Shown piece by piece: positions 11,405 through 22,715 of a stretch of 64,000 nucleotides of DNA. The number at the start of each line of letters is the position of its first letter. Within the stretch, counting starts at the first letter, position 1. A program made the position numbers and the translations under genes. The notes under the pieces are model-generated. The model saw only the letters and a list, made by a program, of their open reading frames with translations. It was not told the DNA's origin and searched no databases. Origin of the DNA: Apoda limacodes (Eukaryota; Arthropoda; Insecta; Lepidoptera; Limacodidae); assembly GCA_946406115.1 (NCBI GenBank), contig OX291546.1:13075019-13139018 (forward strand). Direction: 5' to 3'.

Positions 11405-11918
11405 GTTTTTAGGGTTACGTGCGTCTTAATGAAAAAACGGCGAAATTCATATGGGATCATTTATATGTCCGTCTATCATTGCCAATTGTATCGGACTCTA
11501 CTGGACCGTGAACAATTGAAATTTTGTAAATATATGAATTTAAGTGACGTGTAACGTAAGTAAATGAATTTTAAATATGGGGAGTAAATAAGAAATAACA
11601 AATTTACAAACTGTATCACATGTCACATATCAAATGTCCCATTTTTTTATATTTTAAAGTATATGGTTTTAAAGTTGTTTAAAAAAACGCTGTAAATTTA
11701 CATTAATAACTCCGAAAGCTAAAACTTTAAAAAAAATATAGGATACATTTGTTTACTTTACAGTCAAACCTCTAAAATGTCTATGGTCTTAAAATAAAAT
11801 AGTAAAACAAGTAGAAACTTACCGAAATAATAGTCTTTAGTTAATTAAAAAAAAACTTTTAATTATCTTATAAAGTACGGGACTTTAGGTGCGCGAGCCA
11901 ACTCGCACTTGCCAAACT
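11405..11918 (+). repeat. GGTTCCGTA-family dispersed repeat, probably near full length
   Basis: It begins TTTTTAGGGTTACGTGCGTC with a TCCGTCTATC block, matching the family start, and ends GGTGCGCGAGCC, ACTCGCACTTGCC. The interior is AT-rich and non-coding. Related pieces lie at 13205-13475, 26760-26800, 30285-30345, 34688-34745, 34816-34895, 51930-52180 and 53690-53775. I leave the transposon class open. Confidence 0.5.
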
Positions 11919-11919
11919 T

Positions 11920-12655
11920 TCTAAATAAGCATATGTTAAAAGCCAGTACGTACCTACTTTGTTTACACAGCCATAGTATACGAATATGTCCCGAAAAAAG
12001 AAACTTACATACTTTTCATCACCGTCGATTGCCATGCTATTTCGTAAATATCCCGACATTTTCCGAATTCAAGTCAGGTGAATCCGCAAGCAACAGCTCG
12101 TATGTTATGAAAAAAAAAAACTTGTAGATATACATCCGGACCTACATACACTACCCCTAACAATTTTAGTGTAACAAGAAACTTAAGCTATAGTGCAATC
12201 AAATAATCTAAGGGGCTGCGCTCATCCCGTAATAGTTGCATTTTACACACACAAATACAGTCTATGCACTCATGTAGGGGAATTTTCGATTAAATATTCT
12301 GATTAGATTTTTCGTGAACCATTTATCACGGCTTAATTCTAGAGGGGTTGACGTTTCACAGTTATAGAAATGTCAAGATACTCTACCAAAGATTCTACGG
12401 ACTCTTTGATATGATAATGTAATAAGAAAACAGAATTTTCTGGACCCCTTTCGTATTTGAACAGTAACCAATTTCATCTTCGCGTCATATTTCACACATT
12501 AATGTACTCATATACAAATATAAATTTAACACTCTGAAATATTTCAACGTATTATCTAATTAATTTAAAACTAAACATTTGTAACTAATACAAAGTGAAT
12601 TTTTTTAGCGTATTCTAGTGGATAGTTTACAATTATAAATTGATTTATAAGTGGC
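11920..12655. other. Non-coding stretch, nothing recognised
   Basis: The overlapping short frames around 11868-12127 have no family features and run into the end of the preceding repeat. AT-rich otherwise. Confidence 0.5.
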
Positions 12656-12772
12656 AAAAAGGTGGCAAACGGGCATACGATACCACCACCTAAATGGTTA
12701 AAGTAGCCATTAAAAGCTTGTAACACTGACGACATTACTCTTAAAGAACCTCATACTGTACAATGCCAAATT
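12656..12772 (-). mobile_element. Diverged CR1/Jockey-type LINE 3' end
   Basis: Read on the minus strand it carries CAGTATGAGGTTCTT, GTTACAAGC, and CGTATGCCCGTTTGCCACCT, the same order as the plus-strand copies, but far more diverged. An old insertion. Confidence 0.6.
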
Positions 12773-13204
12773 AGACAAGAGTCAGATCCTTATTAAAATC
12801 TGTTTTTACGTAAAACCATAAATTATTTAAACTTTTTTACTACAAAACATTGTGGCATATGCTATTCTTGTTAAGAACAAAAAATTTAAAAAAAAAATAT
12901 GTGTGTAGTATGTGTTATGATTTCGTATAAGTAAATGTGAGAGACTAAACTTATTCCACATTCGGAAAATTCGTTTTTGTTCTAAATTGCCTTAATATTT
13001 TTCTCCCGTCGACTTTCCATTAGGGATCTCTGCTACGCACGGGTCTCTAACTGGTATTTTCCTTATACACTATTAATACGTTTTCCTTTTGTTTTACCGT
13101 CTCTCGCTACATATTTCTCAGTTATTAGGGTCACCAAATGTAATAATAGTAAATTACTACAGGAGCTTTTCGTCGTTTTATATATAATAGCTTTGCTTGC
13201 AGTG

Positions 13205-13475
13205 GTGCAGTAATTAAGGTTCCGTACCTCAATAAAAAGGAAAACTTAATAGCATCACTTTGTTGTCCGTCTGTCCGTATTTCCGTTTTTTAAAACCCTT
13301 TTTCCAACAAAACGCGTGGAGGTATCTAGTCGAATTACTATAAAACTTAAAATAAATTGCGATTATAAACTTATTTGCAGTTGGTAAGCTAACCGTGACC
13401 TATATCGTAGTATGGCCACAACAGTTTTCCAACGGAGTCCGAGTCGCACTTAACCGATTTTTTCGTTAAATGTTT
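13205..13475 (+). repeat. GGTTCCGTA-family dispersed repeat
   Basis: Starts AAGGTTCCGTACCTCAATAA, carries TTGTCCGTCTGTCCGTATTT and ACGCGTGGAGGTATCTAG, and ends GAGTCCGAGTCGCACTTAAC. The CCGTCTGTC and ACGCG..GAGGTATC blocks are shared with the copies near 52.1 and 53.7 kb. Confidence 0.6.
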
Positions 13476-13608
13476 CAATATTTCCTTTCTGTTTACTAGA
13501 GACATAATTAATTTAATGCTACTAATACGATACATTAAATTTGTGAGATATGTGATGTGGAACAGAGTAAATATTTATTTATTCAAATAAGTTGTATGTG
13601 CAGGTTTA

Positions 13609-13912
13609 AGGCCGGAGCAGACCAGATGCGTGGCGTTTCGTGACGCGTGACGTGACGTGCGCACTCGCGTGTAAGCACAGTGACACCGGCAAAAGCGGTA
13701 CAGCACGCGTCACACATATAACTTCTGCATGCGTGCAGTCATATTGAAGTTAAAAGCATTTGACCGCATGAGTTTATTGAAAAAAAAAAGATGTCGGTAG
13801 ATGCACCCGCGCACGCATGTCACGCATTTCTGGCACCTTTCTTACAGTTTCATACATTACAAATAGTGCTTGCGTACATCATGTCAGGCCCAGATCTGGT
13901 CTGCACCGGCCT
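13609..13912. mobile_element. PIF/Harbinger-like MITE (304 bp)
   Basis: Terminal inverted repeats AGGCCGGAGCAGACCAGAT (left) and AGGCCGGTGCAGACCAGAT (right, inverted) are flanked on both sides by TTA (13606-13608 and 13913-13915). A 3-bp TTA/TAA target duplication is the signature of the PIF/Harbinger superfamily. The interior is non-coding and rich in CGTGACG-type repeats. It abuts the reverse-transcriptase fragment in its Met-Phe-Asp-Lys codons. Confidence 0.8.
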
Positions 13913-14957
13913 TTATCAAACATTTTTTTATGTCGCAACGCAAGAGGCACAATTTCTCCACGTTTTTCCTCCGCAACAGAACGAGGGATGCTTGCACGGC
14001 CCGTGTATTAAGCGTCTCCAGTACTGTCATCTGCATAGCAATGTATGTTGTTGATCTCCAACATATCATTGATGTGCAGTAGAAACAGCGTAGGAGACAG
14101 CACAGAGCCTTGCGGGACACCAGCATTAATGTCCATGCTATCAGAGCAACTACCGTCAACTAAGGCTCGTATGCGTCTGCCGGACAAAAAGTTAATCACC
14201 CATTTGCACAAACCCTCGGGCACTCCGTAAGATGGCAACTTCTCTAGAAGACCCCGGTGCCAGACCCGATCGAACACCATCGCTATGTCTAGGCTACATG
14301 CCAATGTCTCCCCCTGACTCTCAATAGCTAGTGCCATTCGGTGTGTGAGATACACTAGAAGGTCACCAGTAGAGCGACCGTGGCGAAAGCCATATTGACG
14401 GTCACTGACCAGATCGTGTTTTTCTAGGTATCTCAAAAGCTGTGTGTTGATCACAGGCTCCATCACCTTGGATAGGAGAGAGGTAATAGCGGTAGGCCTG
14501 TAATTCGATGGATCTGATCTATCGCCCTTTTTGGGCACCGGGTGCACATTCGCAGTCTTCCATGAAGACGGAAATTGCCTAGTATGGTAGGAAAGCGCGA
14601 AGAGGCGCGTGAGTACAGGACATAACTCAGGAGCACACTGCTTAAGCACCACTGCTGGTATACCGTCTGGCCCACTCGACTTATGAACGTCTAGGGAAAA
14701 CAACGCCCGCCGGATCTCTCGCTCTGTTATAGAGATTTCCGGCATGGTCTTACCGCACCACGGTAAAGTAGGTGGTACAGCGCCTTCGTCGTTCATATTC
14801 GAGTTGGAGACAAAGAGACTGCCCAATAGATCGGCTTTCTCTTTTGCACTATGGGCCAAGTCACCATCGGTCTTTCTCAGTGGTGGTAACGATGACTGGC
14901 AGAAGTTCCCCTCGGCAGCTTTAGCAAGCGACCAGAAAACACCTGCTACATATAATT
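13913..14957 (-). pseudogene. Non-LTR reverse transcriptase fragment (inactivated)
   Basis: A 283-codon open frame (14859-14011) encodes the palm of a CR1/Jockey-like reverse transcriptase. Visible motifs, counted from 14859, are SSGPDG (61-66), SNYRP (118-122), motif A SLDIAMVFD (189-197), motif B GVPQG (247-251) and motif C YADD (275-278). The frame extends upstream of 14859 in the same register (VFWSLAKAAEGNFC, KEKADLLG), and the codon at 14859 is TTG, so this is not a true start. After TGDA a TAA (14010-14008) interrupts, yet the same frame continues for 33 codons (YTGRASIPRSVAEEKRGEIV...) up to the MITE. Motif A has MV where K/R-A is usual. It is 5'-truncated, has a premature stop and is very likely dead. 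Confidence 0.9.
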
Positions 14958-14959
14958 TT

Positions 14960-16035
14960 GCTTAGGTAATTTTATTTAGACTTTTATAATAGTGCTACAT
15001 ATATGGCGTTTCTGAAACTTAAGAAAGTCTAAGATTTGATCAAAACCTGGTTTTTGACTGACGATAAGTCGAAATGCTTGAATATCTTTAGGATTAGATA
15101 AGATTCATTTAGGATTACATCACAAATAATGCAAGCTCGCGCAGTTCAACCTTAACCTTTTTGCCAATTATTTAAGTACCTAGGTTTTCAACATACCTAT
15201 ATTTTTATTCGTATTTTTACTGAAAATGTATAACATAACGTCTTTCCTGAAAAAAAAAAGCGTTAACCTTTTTGCCATTCAATTACCTAGGTTTTCAACG
15301 TACTACCTATATTTCTTTTAGTTTTTTTAACTTAAAATGCATCACAAAACAAGCAAATTCTAACTTTAACTTGACTTGATCTTAATGTTAATTTCTTTTT
15401 AGTATATATTTATATACTAAGTATGTATAGGGAGAAGGCATCGTCGTCTAAAACACAATCTCAGCTTAGCTCAGAGATCAGGTACTTAATTTAAAATTAT
15501 TACAAAGAAGCTTTATAAATAGTATAAAGTCGACTATGAAAACGGATAAATTCCCTTTGGAATAAAAAAAACTACTTTATACAAATAAAGAAACGCTTTT
15601 TAAAAAACTTATTATACCATCCAGTATTGAAGTAAGTCACCAAAAGGAAACAGTACCCTATTTATATGCAAATTCCATGACCAACCATAAGTTATCCGCT
15701 TACTCCACGGATCATGCTCTTAATGACATGCAGATAAATGGAACGGTACTCGAGAAGGGTGATTTTTTGCGGCATTGGAACTCTGTCGTAATAACTGTCG
15801 AGCAGAAATCAGCGATGCAGAATTAATTAATGTTGCGCGACATGTTGCTTAATTATTGAAATATGGTTGGAGGGATTAGTGGGATTAATATTTGTAAGTG
15901 ATGTAACGTAGGTGGGTTGGTAGTTTCTATTTAAATCTACTTTAAAAAGTATTCAGCTTACAGTATTTTTGATTTTGACGAGTGTGTATAAAAAAAAGTG
16001 AAAACGGGTAATTTGATAATAAAAAGGTTTGAAAT
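14960..16035. other. Non-coding stretch with one tandem duplication
   Basis: 15151-15238 and 15262-15350 are diverged direct repeats about 111 bp apart (CTTAACCTTTTTGCCA, ACCTAGGTTTTCAAC). At about 15690-15870 the sequence is more complex, with several TAATTA-type homeodomain core sites (GAATTAATTAATG, CTTAATTATTG), a possible regulatory region. No gene seen. Confidence 0.5.
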
Positions 16036-16039
16036 GATG

Positions 16040-16345
16040 CCCACGGCTACTTTCTACCATCGCACCGCTCGCCGTCGGCAGGGAATTCATCCTTACATCC
16101 TAGAATTTAATTAGTGTGATCATTTCAGAGGAACTTCGTCCTGCCTAAGCTTAGGTGGTAGAATGAGCTCCATGCCAAAGTTTCCTCTAAGAACTACAGT
16201 ATAGGGTTCTTCAAGAAAAAAGTTATTAGATCCTTAAAGGGTCAAAAACGCGGGAATGCCCTTGGCAAACATCCATAAGCAGCGGCGACCGCTTACTATC
16301 AAGCAGTCCTTCAGCTTGTTCGCCACCTAAGTGGTATAAAAAAAG
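16040..16345 (+). mobile_element. CR1/Jockey-type LINE 3' end (longest copy)
   Basis: Conceptual pieces ATFYHRTARRRQGIHPYILE, QRNFVLPKLRW, and NELHAKVSSKNYSIGFFKKK follow the order of ORF2 C-termini (R..HP, RT..LWN.LP...F). It is broken by stops and a frameshift near 16105-16150. The 3' half ends at TTCGCCACCTAAGTGGTATA and an A tract. Confidence 0.75.
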
Positions 16346-17410
16346 CCTCATAAATTTACCTGCTAACTTTTACTGCCAAAAATATTTAGATATTCTAAAA
16401 ATAATCCAATCGAGTACTAGAAATTCATATAAAAAAAAATGTTATGTAAATAAATACCCATAAAGGTAAAAAACTTGAAAATATACAAAGTGATAAAATT
16501 TAAGTTCACAACTAAGCCACTTTGTTAACAATTTAGAGATAATTATAAATTCTTGCGTTGAAAATTGTGGCTAGATATTGCTTACAAAGGCCAAATACTG
16601 ATTAAATTAACCAATATTAAGAAGGGGAGATGCTTTTGAGGGAAAATAATGAAAATATACCAAGGGAGACGGAAAAACAACGTCAGAAAGATTAACTAAA
16701 TATTTGTCATAATTAAACATTGCTTATTATTATACTTATGTTATTATAAATATCAAAAAATAAACAAAGTTTGGTGAAGATTGGCTACATGTTTTAACAT
16801 TAATTTTAATTAAAACATCACCCCGAAACCAGCTTTGACTTTGAAGTCCAAATCAGGTGAATGTAGATTCTAAGAGCATATTTATCCTAGAGAGCATCCT
16901 ATCAAAGAAGAAGAAATTTAACAATGAAAAGCTATTTTTAGAACATTACGTAATTTATATTGAACATAACATATGTACAATATATGTGTGTTGTAAATAA
17001 TACCTGTACTAAAAGGCCGTTTTTAACATAAATATTATCTACAACTACAATAAAGTTTCCAAATTAAAATAGCCTTTCATTAGTTTTAATTTCTTGACTA
17101 ATAACATTTTTAAAGTACGGGTTGTACAAATAGAATATTCAAACTATGTAATGGTGATGTTATTTAGCTAATCGCAGCCCCTAAATATATATTAATAATT
17201 ATTAGTATACTTAATTAGTATACTAATACGTATATTTCATGTTATACATAACACACAATTCAAACCACGCGGAATAGCTAACAAAGTGTAGAATCAAACT
17301 GATATATATTACACTTTTTATAATTTCGTATATCTTTTCTCTAGGAATAAAAAACAAATATACTTCGTTGTAGTATGTCTACGAAAACTCGTAGCCCTGA
17401 ACTACGCCGT
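16346..17410. other. AT-rich stretch, nothing recognised
   Basis: No open frame above 60 codons on either strand and no repeat I can name. Composed mainly of A/T runs. Confidence 0.6.
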
Positions 17411-17413
17411 GCC

Positions 17414-17429
17414 GGCGCTACGTAGCGCC
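17414..17429. repeat. Perfect 16-bp palindrome
   Basis: GGCGCTACGTAGCGCC is its own reverse complement and sits in a short GC-rich patch (17395-17480) within AT-rich DNA. It could be a protein-binding palindrome or a remnant of a transposon terminus. Confidence 0.85.
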
Positions 17430-17640
17430 AGTTACGTTGAAGTTTATGCAAATATAACTGGCGGGTCATCAATCGTGAGGACGTGTTGTCGTGTTGGTTG
17501 CAAGATCAATAGTTGCTCTTGGCACCAATATATACTTTTTCAAATATTATTTATTTTTATGGCTTTTTTGTGCGATTAATATTAAAAGTAAACAAAAAAA
17601 TAGGTCCGGCAAGCACTACCGTACAAGTAGCTTTTGTTCC

Positions 17641-17955
17641 GCCATATTAGTTCCGCCATTTTGAAAACCGGACAAAAATTTGAGTTCAGCACCCTTAAAT
17701 CTTTAACAAAACTTGTTTCATAGACATTAAATAATTTTTGGAAAAAAGTTGACGCCATATTGAATCTACCACTTTAATTTCTAAAAAATGATGCAAGATT
17801 TGAATGTAGCACCCTTGAAAATCCAACAGAAATTAGTTTCAAAAACTCAAAGATTTTTAAAATAAATTGATGCCATATTGAATCCGCTATCTTGGATTTT
17901 TAAAACTGATAAAAGGTTTGGATTTGGCGCCCTTAAAAAATCCAACAAAACCTAA
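17641..17955. repeat. Degenerate tandem repeat, three ~115-bp units
   Basis: GCCATATT anchors occur at 17641, 17754 and 17872. Each unit then carries AATTTGAGTTCAGCACCCTT-like and ATCCAACAAAACTTGTTTC-like blocks in the same order. Units differ at many positions, so the duplication is old. No frame stays open. Confidence 0.75.
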
Positions 17956-17959
17956 TTGT

Positions 17960-18505
17960 ATCGAAATCGTGATAATTCGAATACCCTTAAGCCTCTCTCA
18001 CTTTAAATTCTAATTCTAACTGTACAAACGCGATTTAACCCTACAACGTTATCACTAAAGGCGATAGGTGTTGAAATCTACAATAAACTAAATAACCAAA
18101 TAAAAGAGGCACCGCATTCAAGACATTCTGTAATAGATTAAAAAACAAAGCATACTATGACTTTAATGATGTTTTAAATGAATTACGAAATAAATAATAA
18201 TATTTTCTATAGCTCATGATTCGATGTAGGAACTTTTATTTTTTTAATTTTATTATTGCAATGTATTAAAATTTATTCTTTAAAAATTTATATGAAAATG
18301 ACTGGTACATTTATTATATAAAAAAAAATTGAGTTTGTATTTGACAAATCCTCCTTCTAGTGAGTATTTCTATAACTAACAGTAAACGTACAATAATTGC
18401 TTTCGCAACTCAATTGATAACAAACATTCAAAGGTCAGCCCGGTCAATGTAAGCCCGGTTGTAACTCAACAGGTATTACCGTGATCCAGAATGACCGCCG
18501 TCCAG
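17960..18505. other. AT-rich stretch, nothing recognised
   Basis: No gene-like frame. G+C rises from about 18420 toward the GTCATAAA cluster that follows. Confidence 0.5.
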
Positions 18506-18507
18506 CC

Positions 18508-18630
18508 GGGTCATAAATTAACTACCCGTTCGGGTCGAATGCCCGGATATTTATGACCTTGTTAATTACCTAACACACTCGCGATGGTGGGTTATTTATG
18601 AACCTGCAACCGATAAACGAGTCATAAAGT
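18508..18630. promoter_or_regulatory. Cluster of GTCATAAA-type sites, possible Hox/Cdx-responsive element
   Basis: GTCATAAA occurs at 18510-18517 and 18621-18628, its reverse complement TTTATGAC at 18550-18557, and the near match TTTATGAAC at 18595-18603: four sites in about 120 bp of locally GC-richer DNA. TTTATGAC resembles the published preference of posterior Hox (Abd-B class) and Caudal proteins. Function is inferred only from site clustering. Confidence 0.35.
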
Positions 18631-18787
18631 TTGATAATTTAATGATAACATTGGGTACAATTACGAACTAAGGTTTGTAAGAACTACAGTTCCTGCTGGT
18701 TGTGCTTTTTCTTAAATACGACAAAATAGTATTTTTTATTAAAGAAATCTGAATAAGACATAACATTTTATATTTCATTATTCATTT

Positions 18788-18812
18788 GGTGGCCCCGTAG
18801 CTCAGAGGGTTA
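18788..18812 (+). repeat. tRNA-like fragment, 5' part only
   Basis: GGCCCCGTAGCTCAGAGGGT resembles the 5' part and A box of a tRNA or SINE head, then breaks off into AT-rich sequence with no B box. Probably a truncated SINE. Confidence 0.4.
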
Positions 18813-18814
18813 TT

Positions 18815-19600
18815 TTTTAATTAATTATGAACTTATAAGAACTACTGCAAACATATTATTCTTTTTAGGATCCCATAGGCAATTGGCAAAAATAATTATT
18901 TCGTCATATCCTTCTACCTGTCTGCCTGTCCATCCATATGTAAATGTTCAATTATCTTTGCATCGATACTGATAAAAATCATAAGAAAATTAAAGTTAAA
19001 AACAATCAAAATTGTAGTGAGAAACTCTGTTTTCGGGTCTACGACGTTAATGGTCTCGTAAATAGGTTCAAAGTTGCTCATGTGTTCTTCTCGAAGGCTC
19101 TCTATGACTGACAGGATCCAAAATAAAAATAAAATATAAAGAACAATACACATCCTTCCATTTTTTTAATCTAAGGAAGATATTTTTGTCTAGAAGTGGA
19201 CGTCTATAATGGCTAGTGTGATAATGATGAAAGCATATTGTACATGGAAAGGAAAAGGGATTTTGAAAATTGTTTTTTTTTCTATTGCGCAAGAAATATG
19301 TTCACGCTTCGGTCTTTTAATAAATTGCGATATTTATCTCTATTAACACGATACTGCTTATTTTGTTTTGCCTTTAACGATGTACTCCACTAAGTAATTG
19401 CTACTGTCGTCTTCTGGGCTTCGTATTACGATATCAGAAGCCTGACTTTAAGATGTCTAGATTATAATTGAAAGTGTAGAATTTTGGAGTAAATGTAGGA
19501 CTAAAAGTATTTAAACTCTCAAACCACTACTTAAAAAGGGTGGGGATTTGAGAATCAGCCTCCAGAAGAATCAAGGCCATCACACACGGAGCTAGAATAA
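18815..19600. other. Non-coding stretch, nothing recognised
   Basis: Two short overlapping minus frames (18914-19153 and 19068-19292) show no domain features. No repeat or RNA identified. Confidence 0.5.
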
Positions 19601-19606
19601 ATATAA

Positions 19607-19855
19607 AGGGGCAACAGCAGCTAACTAGCGCCGCCTCTTTTTATTTTTTAATTACTCTTCATAAAAAAAGTGGCCGCTCTTAACAAATATGATATTGTTA
19701 GCCCACTGACGTATTCTAGCCACAACGAGATATGTTTAAAAAATGTCTTATGACTACTATAACAATTTCTATAAAGCACAGTTTTGAAATATGCTTTGTA
19801 TGAAGATTAATTGAAAAATATCAAGTGGCGGCTCTAATAAGCCACTATTAGTCCC
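19607..19855. mobile_element. TTAA-type foldback MITE, family B (copy 1)
   Basis: The left end AGCTAACTAGCGCCGCC and the right end GGCGGCTCTAATAAGCCACT are inverted relative to each other; the right side closes with CCC-TTAA (19856-19859), while the left target is degraded to ATAA. The left end matches the element at 57995-58332 (CAGCTTACTAGCGCCGCC). Non-coding; piggyBac-like by target preference. Confidence 0.6.
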
Positions 19856-19859
19856 TTAA

Positions 19860-20620
19860 TATAAACTAAAGCAAGGCATATTACGATATAATTTCAATAG
19901 TAAACTTTTAATTACCACACAGACAGCTATAAATATATATTAGTGTTGCATAGATATATTTTGGCATATTAATATATAGGTACGAGGTATAATAAAAAAA
20001 ATCATTTTTCACGAAATAAACCGATTTGTTGTGTAAACTGCAAATTGAACAAAAATTTCTTTAACTATTGTTAAGTTTTCTTCACTTAAGTTTAATTTAT
20101 AATTTTTTCAGCACAAATTAAATAAGTAATACACGTACGTTTAAGTTGTTCGCTTTAATCGAGCGTAAAGTTTCAAGAGTTAACAAGTTAAATGGTGTAA
20201 TTAAGCGCCTTTACTACCGAGAAATATTTACTCGAGCTTAGCATAAAATCGCACGAAAGCTAATATAATTGGAGAAATGGAAAAACTAAAGTGCATTTCT
20301 ACCTGATAACAAAAGGAGAACATTTCTCCGCAGGAGGGTAGAATAGGATCCTTCTTTTACTCTTAATAGTTACAGTTATAAAGTTATTTTAGTCAGGTAA
20401 CTAAAGTTCTAAATTATAGTTTATATAAGAAGAATATTTAATGTAAATATTTTTAAGATATGATTATAAAAAAAATAATTAAATAAATAAAAACACCTAA
20501 ATGCAAAACCATTAAGAACTAAACAGAAATTAAAAACATACCAATTAATTTACTATAAGCAGGCATTGCTCACACTATAGTCTTAACTACTTACCTTGTT
20601 CCTTTTTCATTACTTGTAAC
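19860..20620. other. AT-rich stretch, nothing recognised
   Basis: No gene-like frame. A modest inverted pair GGAGAAATG / CATTTCTCC lies at about 20271-20330. Confidence 0.5.
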
Positions 20621-20622
20621 TT

Positions 20623-20735
20623 AAGGTTGCCTGTAAGAGATCGCTTATAAGATTGTATGAATGTTTAGTTTTAAATTTTTTGGTGTACAATAAAAGTATA
20701 TTCTATTCTATTCTATTCTATTCTATTCTAAGTGG
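20623..20735 (+). mobile_element. LINE/SINE 3' tail with pentanucleotide run
   Basis: AAGGTTGCCTGTAAGAGATCG, in reduced form, then TTTTGGTGTACAATAAAAGT, is the typical end of a common lepidopteran RTE-linked 3' tail. It is followed by six TTCTA units (20699-20730), a microsatellite probably seeded by the element tail. Confidence 0.65.
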
Positions 20736-21125
20736 TTGCGGTAAATTGAGTCCCACCTTCTTATAGGTAAAAATTTGGTATGTTTTAATTTCTATTTAAC
20801 TCTTAATAGTTTTGCAGTCAGGTTTTTTTTATTTATTTTTATTCAAAGTTTTTTTATAGTGTTATTCTTTATACCCAACTCGAGATTCTTGTAAAAAAAA
20901 GTTTTTTAGCTTGCACATTAAAGCGCATAAAATCCGCCATTATGATTTTTAAGAATTTGATGTACCCAATCACTCTCACAATTGAGACGAATCTAACGAC
21001 ACCTAAACTCTAAAACTAGAATCTATCAAGGGGTTTAGGCTACAGAGCGTGCCAAAGTTCAAAGGTCTCGGTAGAAATCAACAACATTGTGAACCGGAGG
21101 GAGGGCGGGAGACTTCAAAAAATAG

Positions 21126-21203
21126 TATTTCATAACTTTGACGATTCAAAAGTGATTGTAAAACCCTAATTTGAATAAATAAATTTTGACTTTGACTTTG
21201 ACT
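21126..21203 (+). mobile_element. LINE 3' tail ending in TTTGAC repeats
   Basis: TTTCATAACTTTGACGATTC, CCTAATTTGAATAAA and (TTTGAC)3 form the 3' terminus of a retrotransposon. A second copy with the same order lies at 24572-24646, same strand. The 5' boundary cannot be placed. Confidence 0.65.
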
Positions 21204-21204
21204 G

Positions 21205-22640
21205 TAAAAGAAATATACATACACTCGAAAAGCATAACCCTCCGTCTGGCGCAGTCGGGAAAAAAATTTGAGTCACATGACACACTTATAATTATATGTA
21301 CGTACGCACATACTTATAAATACGTTCTCGGCTACCACAATGTCGTCACTATAGCTAGTTGGGTACTGTCCAGCCAGTCATACATTTTGACGATGGCGAT
21401 GGATTTTATCAAAGGCGATGAACTGTATGAATGAAATTAATGTTTCAGCTGTAGTGCTCCCTATGGGATTTATAGGTTATTGTTCAGGAACCGACTAACT
21501 CACTCGTAGCGTGCTCGATGCCAATTAAAGATGCGATATGGTATAATTAAAACAGGATATATCAATGATATTAAAGACAACACGGCGCGGTGCCAGCTTG
21601 AGGGTGGATAATAAATTACTACCGTCCTTGATTTTAACCGTTTCGTTTCAATCTAGGGTTGTGTAATTTGACCGAATGCCTACATAGTAGGTAATTGAAA
21701 GAAGTTATGTGTTTAAGTATTAGTAATAGTTGGCTATAAACATAAGTAAATAATGGCATTTACATTTTTTAGTGTAAATCATTTAAATATTATTCTTTAT
21801 AATTTTATAATTGTTTTCTCATGTAATTAAGTATTTCTTTACTAAGGTTGTTATTTTAACATTAAATTATTCTATTGTTAATAGAGTTGCTCAAAAATAT
21901 TATATTACGTAGAGGCGCTGCGCGGTAAATTAACAATTACACACCAGTGCTTTTTACTGTACCAAATAAAATAAAACTGTCGAAATCTATTTTTTTAGCA
22001 ACTGTATTAAACATAGTGGTTCAATACACTTGCGGGAATGTCATTCCAACTCGTTCCGACTTCGATCGATCGGAAGTCATCGTAATAATAAGTTTTTCGC
22101 ACTTATAATAAAATGTACTATTAAGCTTGAGTTTTAACGATTAACTTTTTCATAAGACTGTAATAGGTGCGTTCTGTTCACTGCTTCAATGCGTTTACTG
22201 TCATAATTCAGCAAAGTTTAAAAGACATAAGTTCTGTATGAGACACTTACAAATGTTGGCTTATTCTCTTTAGTTGGATTATTGTCATTAAGCACATATT
22301 CTACATTATGTCGGTCAACAAAACGCCACTAACATAATTATTTTTTTTACTCTTCTGTGACAGCAGTTTACAACAGTTTATCGATAGTTAATGCACATTT
22401 ATGTACCAAAACTTTAAAGTTAATTGCACAAAACGTAATATTAATTTGAACTACATCGTGATGTCACTACATATAATATATATACAAAGATTACTTGTTA
22501 ATGCTTATATGCAAGTACGCTGTGTGTGCAAATGTTTGTCCATATTTTAATTGCATATACCCGTTAAAGGGGTTAACAAGTGGCTGGAAACACATCCAAA
22601 TCATAATGTTAGGGGAAAGCCTAACCACTTTATGCGTCCT
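21205..22640. other. Non-coding stretch, nothing recognised
   Basis: No credible gene; the 82-codon plus frame at 21186-21434 starts inside the LINE tail. At 22056-22077 GACTTCGATCGATCGGAAGT is a near-palindrome. Otherwise AT-rich. Confidence 0.5.
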
Positions 22641-22644
22641 GAGT

Positions 22645-22715
22645 GACAGGTGGTGAGCCCATCGCTGCTTCTTGTAGCAGTATATCTGGACTAAGGTGGT
22701 TTTATATATGTCCCA
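22645..22715 (+). repeat. Short dispersed repeat (GCAGTATATCTGGACTAA type), copy 1
   Basis: GAGCCCATCGCTGCTTC and GCAGTATATCTGGACTAAGG match, on the opposite strand, GGGCCTTTCGCAGCA and GCAGTGTATCTGGACTAAAG at 28965-29030. The family is not identified. Confidence 0.5.

Noticed and set aside
14859..14859. Start codon of the reverse transcriptase frame
   Set aside because: The codon is TTG and the same frame continues upstream with recognisable RT sequence, so it is not a true start.
13791..14965. Several frames on the plus strand and a second minus frame
   Set aside because: They overlap the MITE or are antisense or out-of-frame shadows of the reverse transcriptase.
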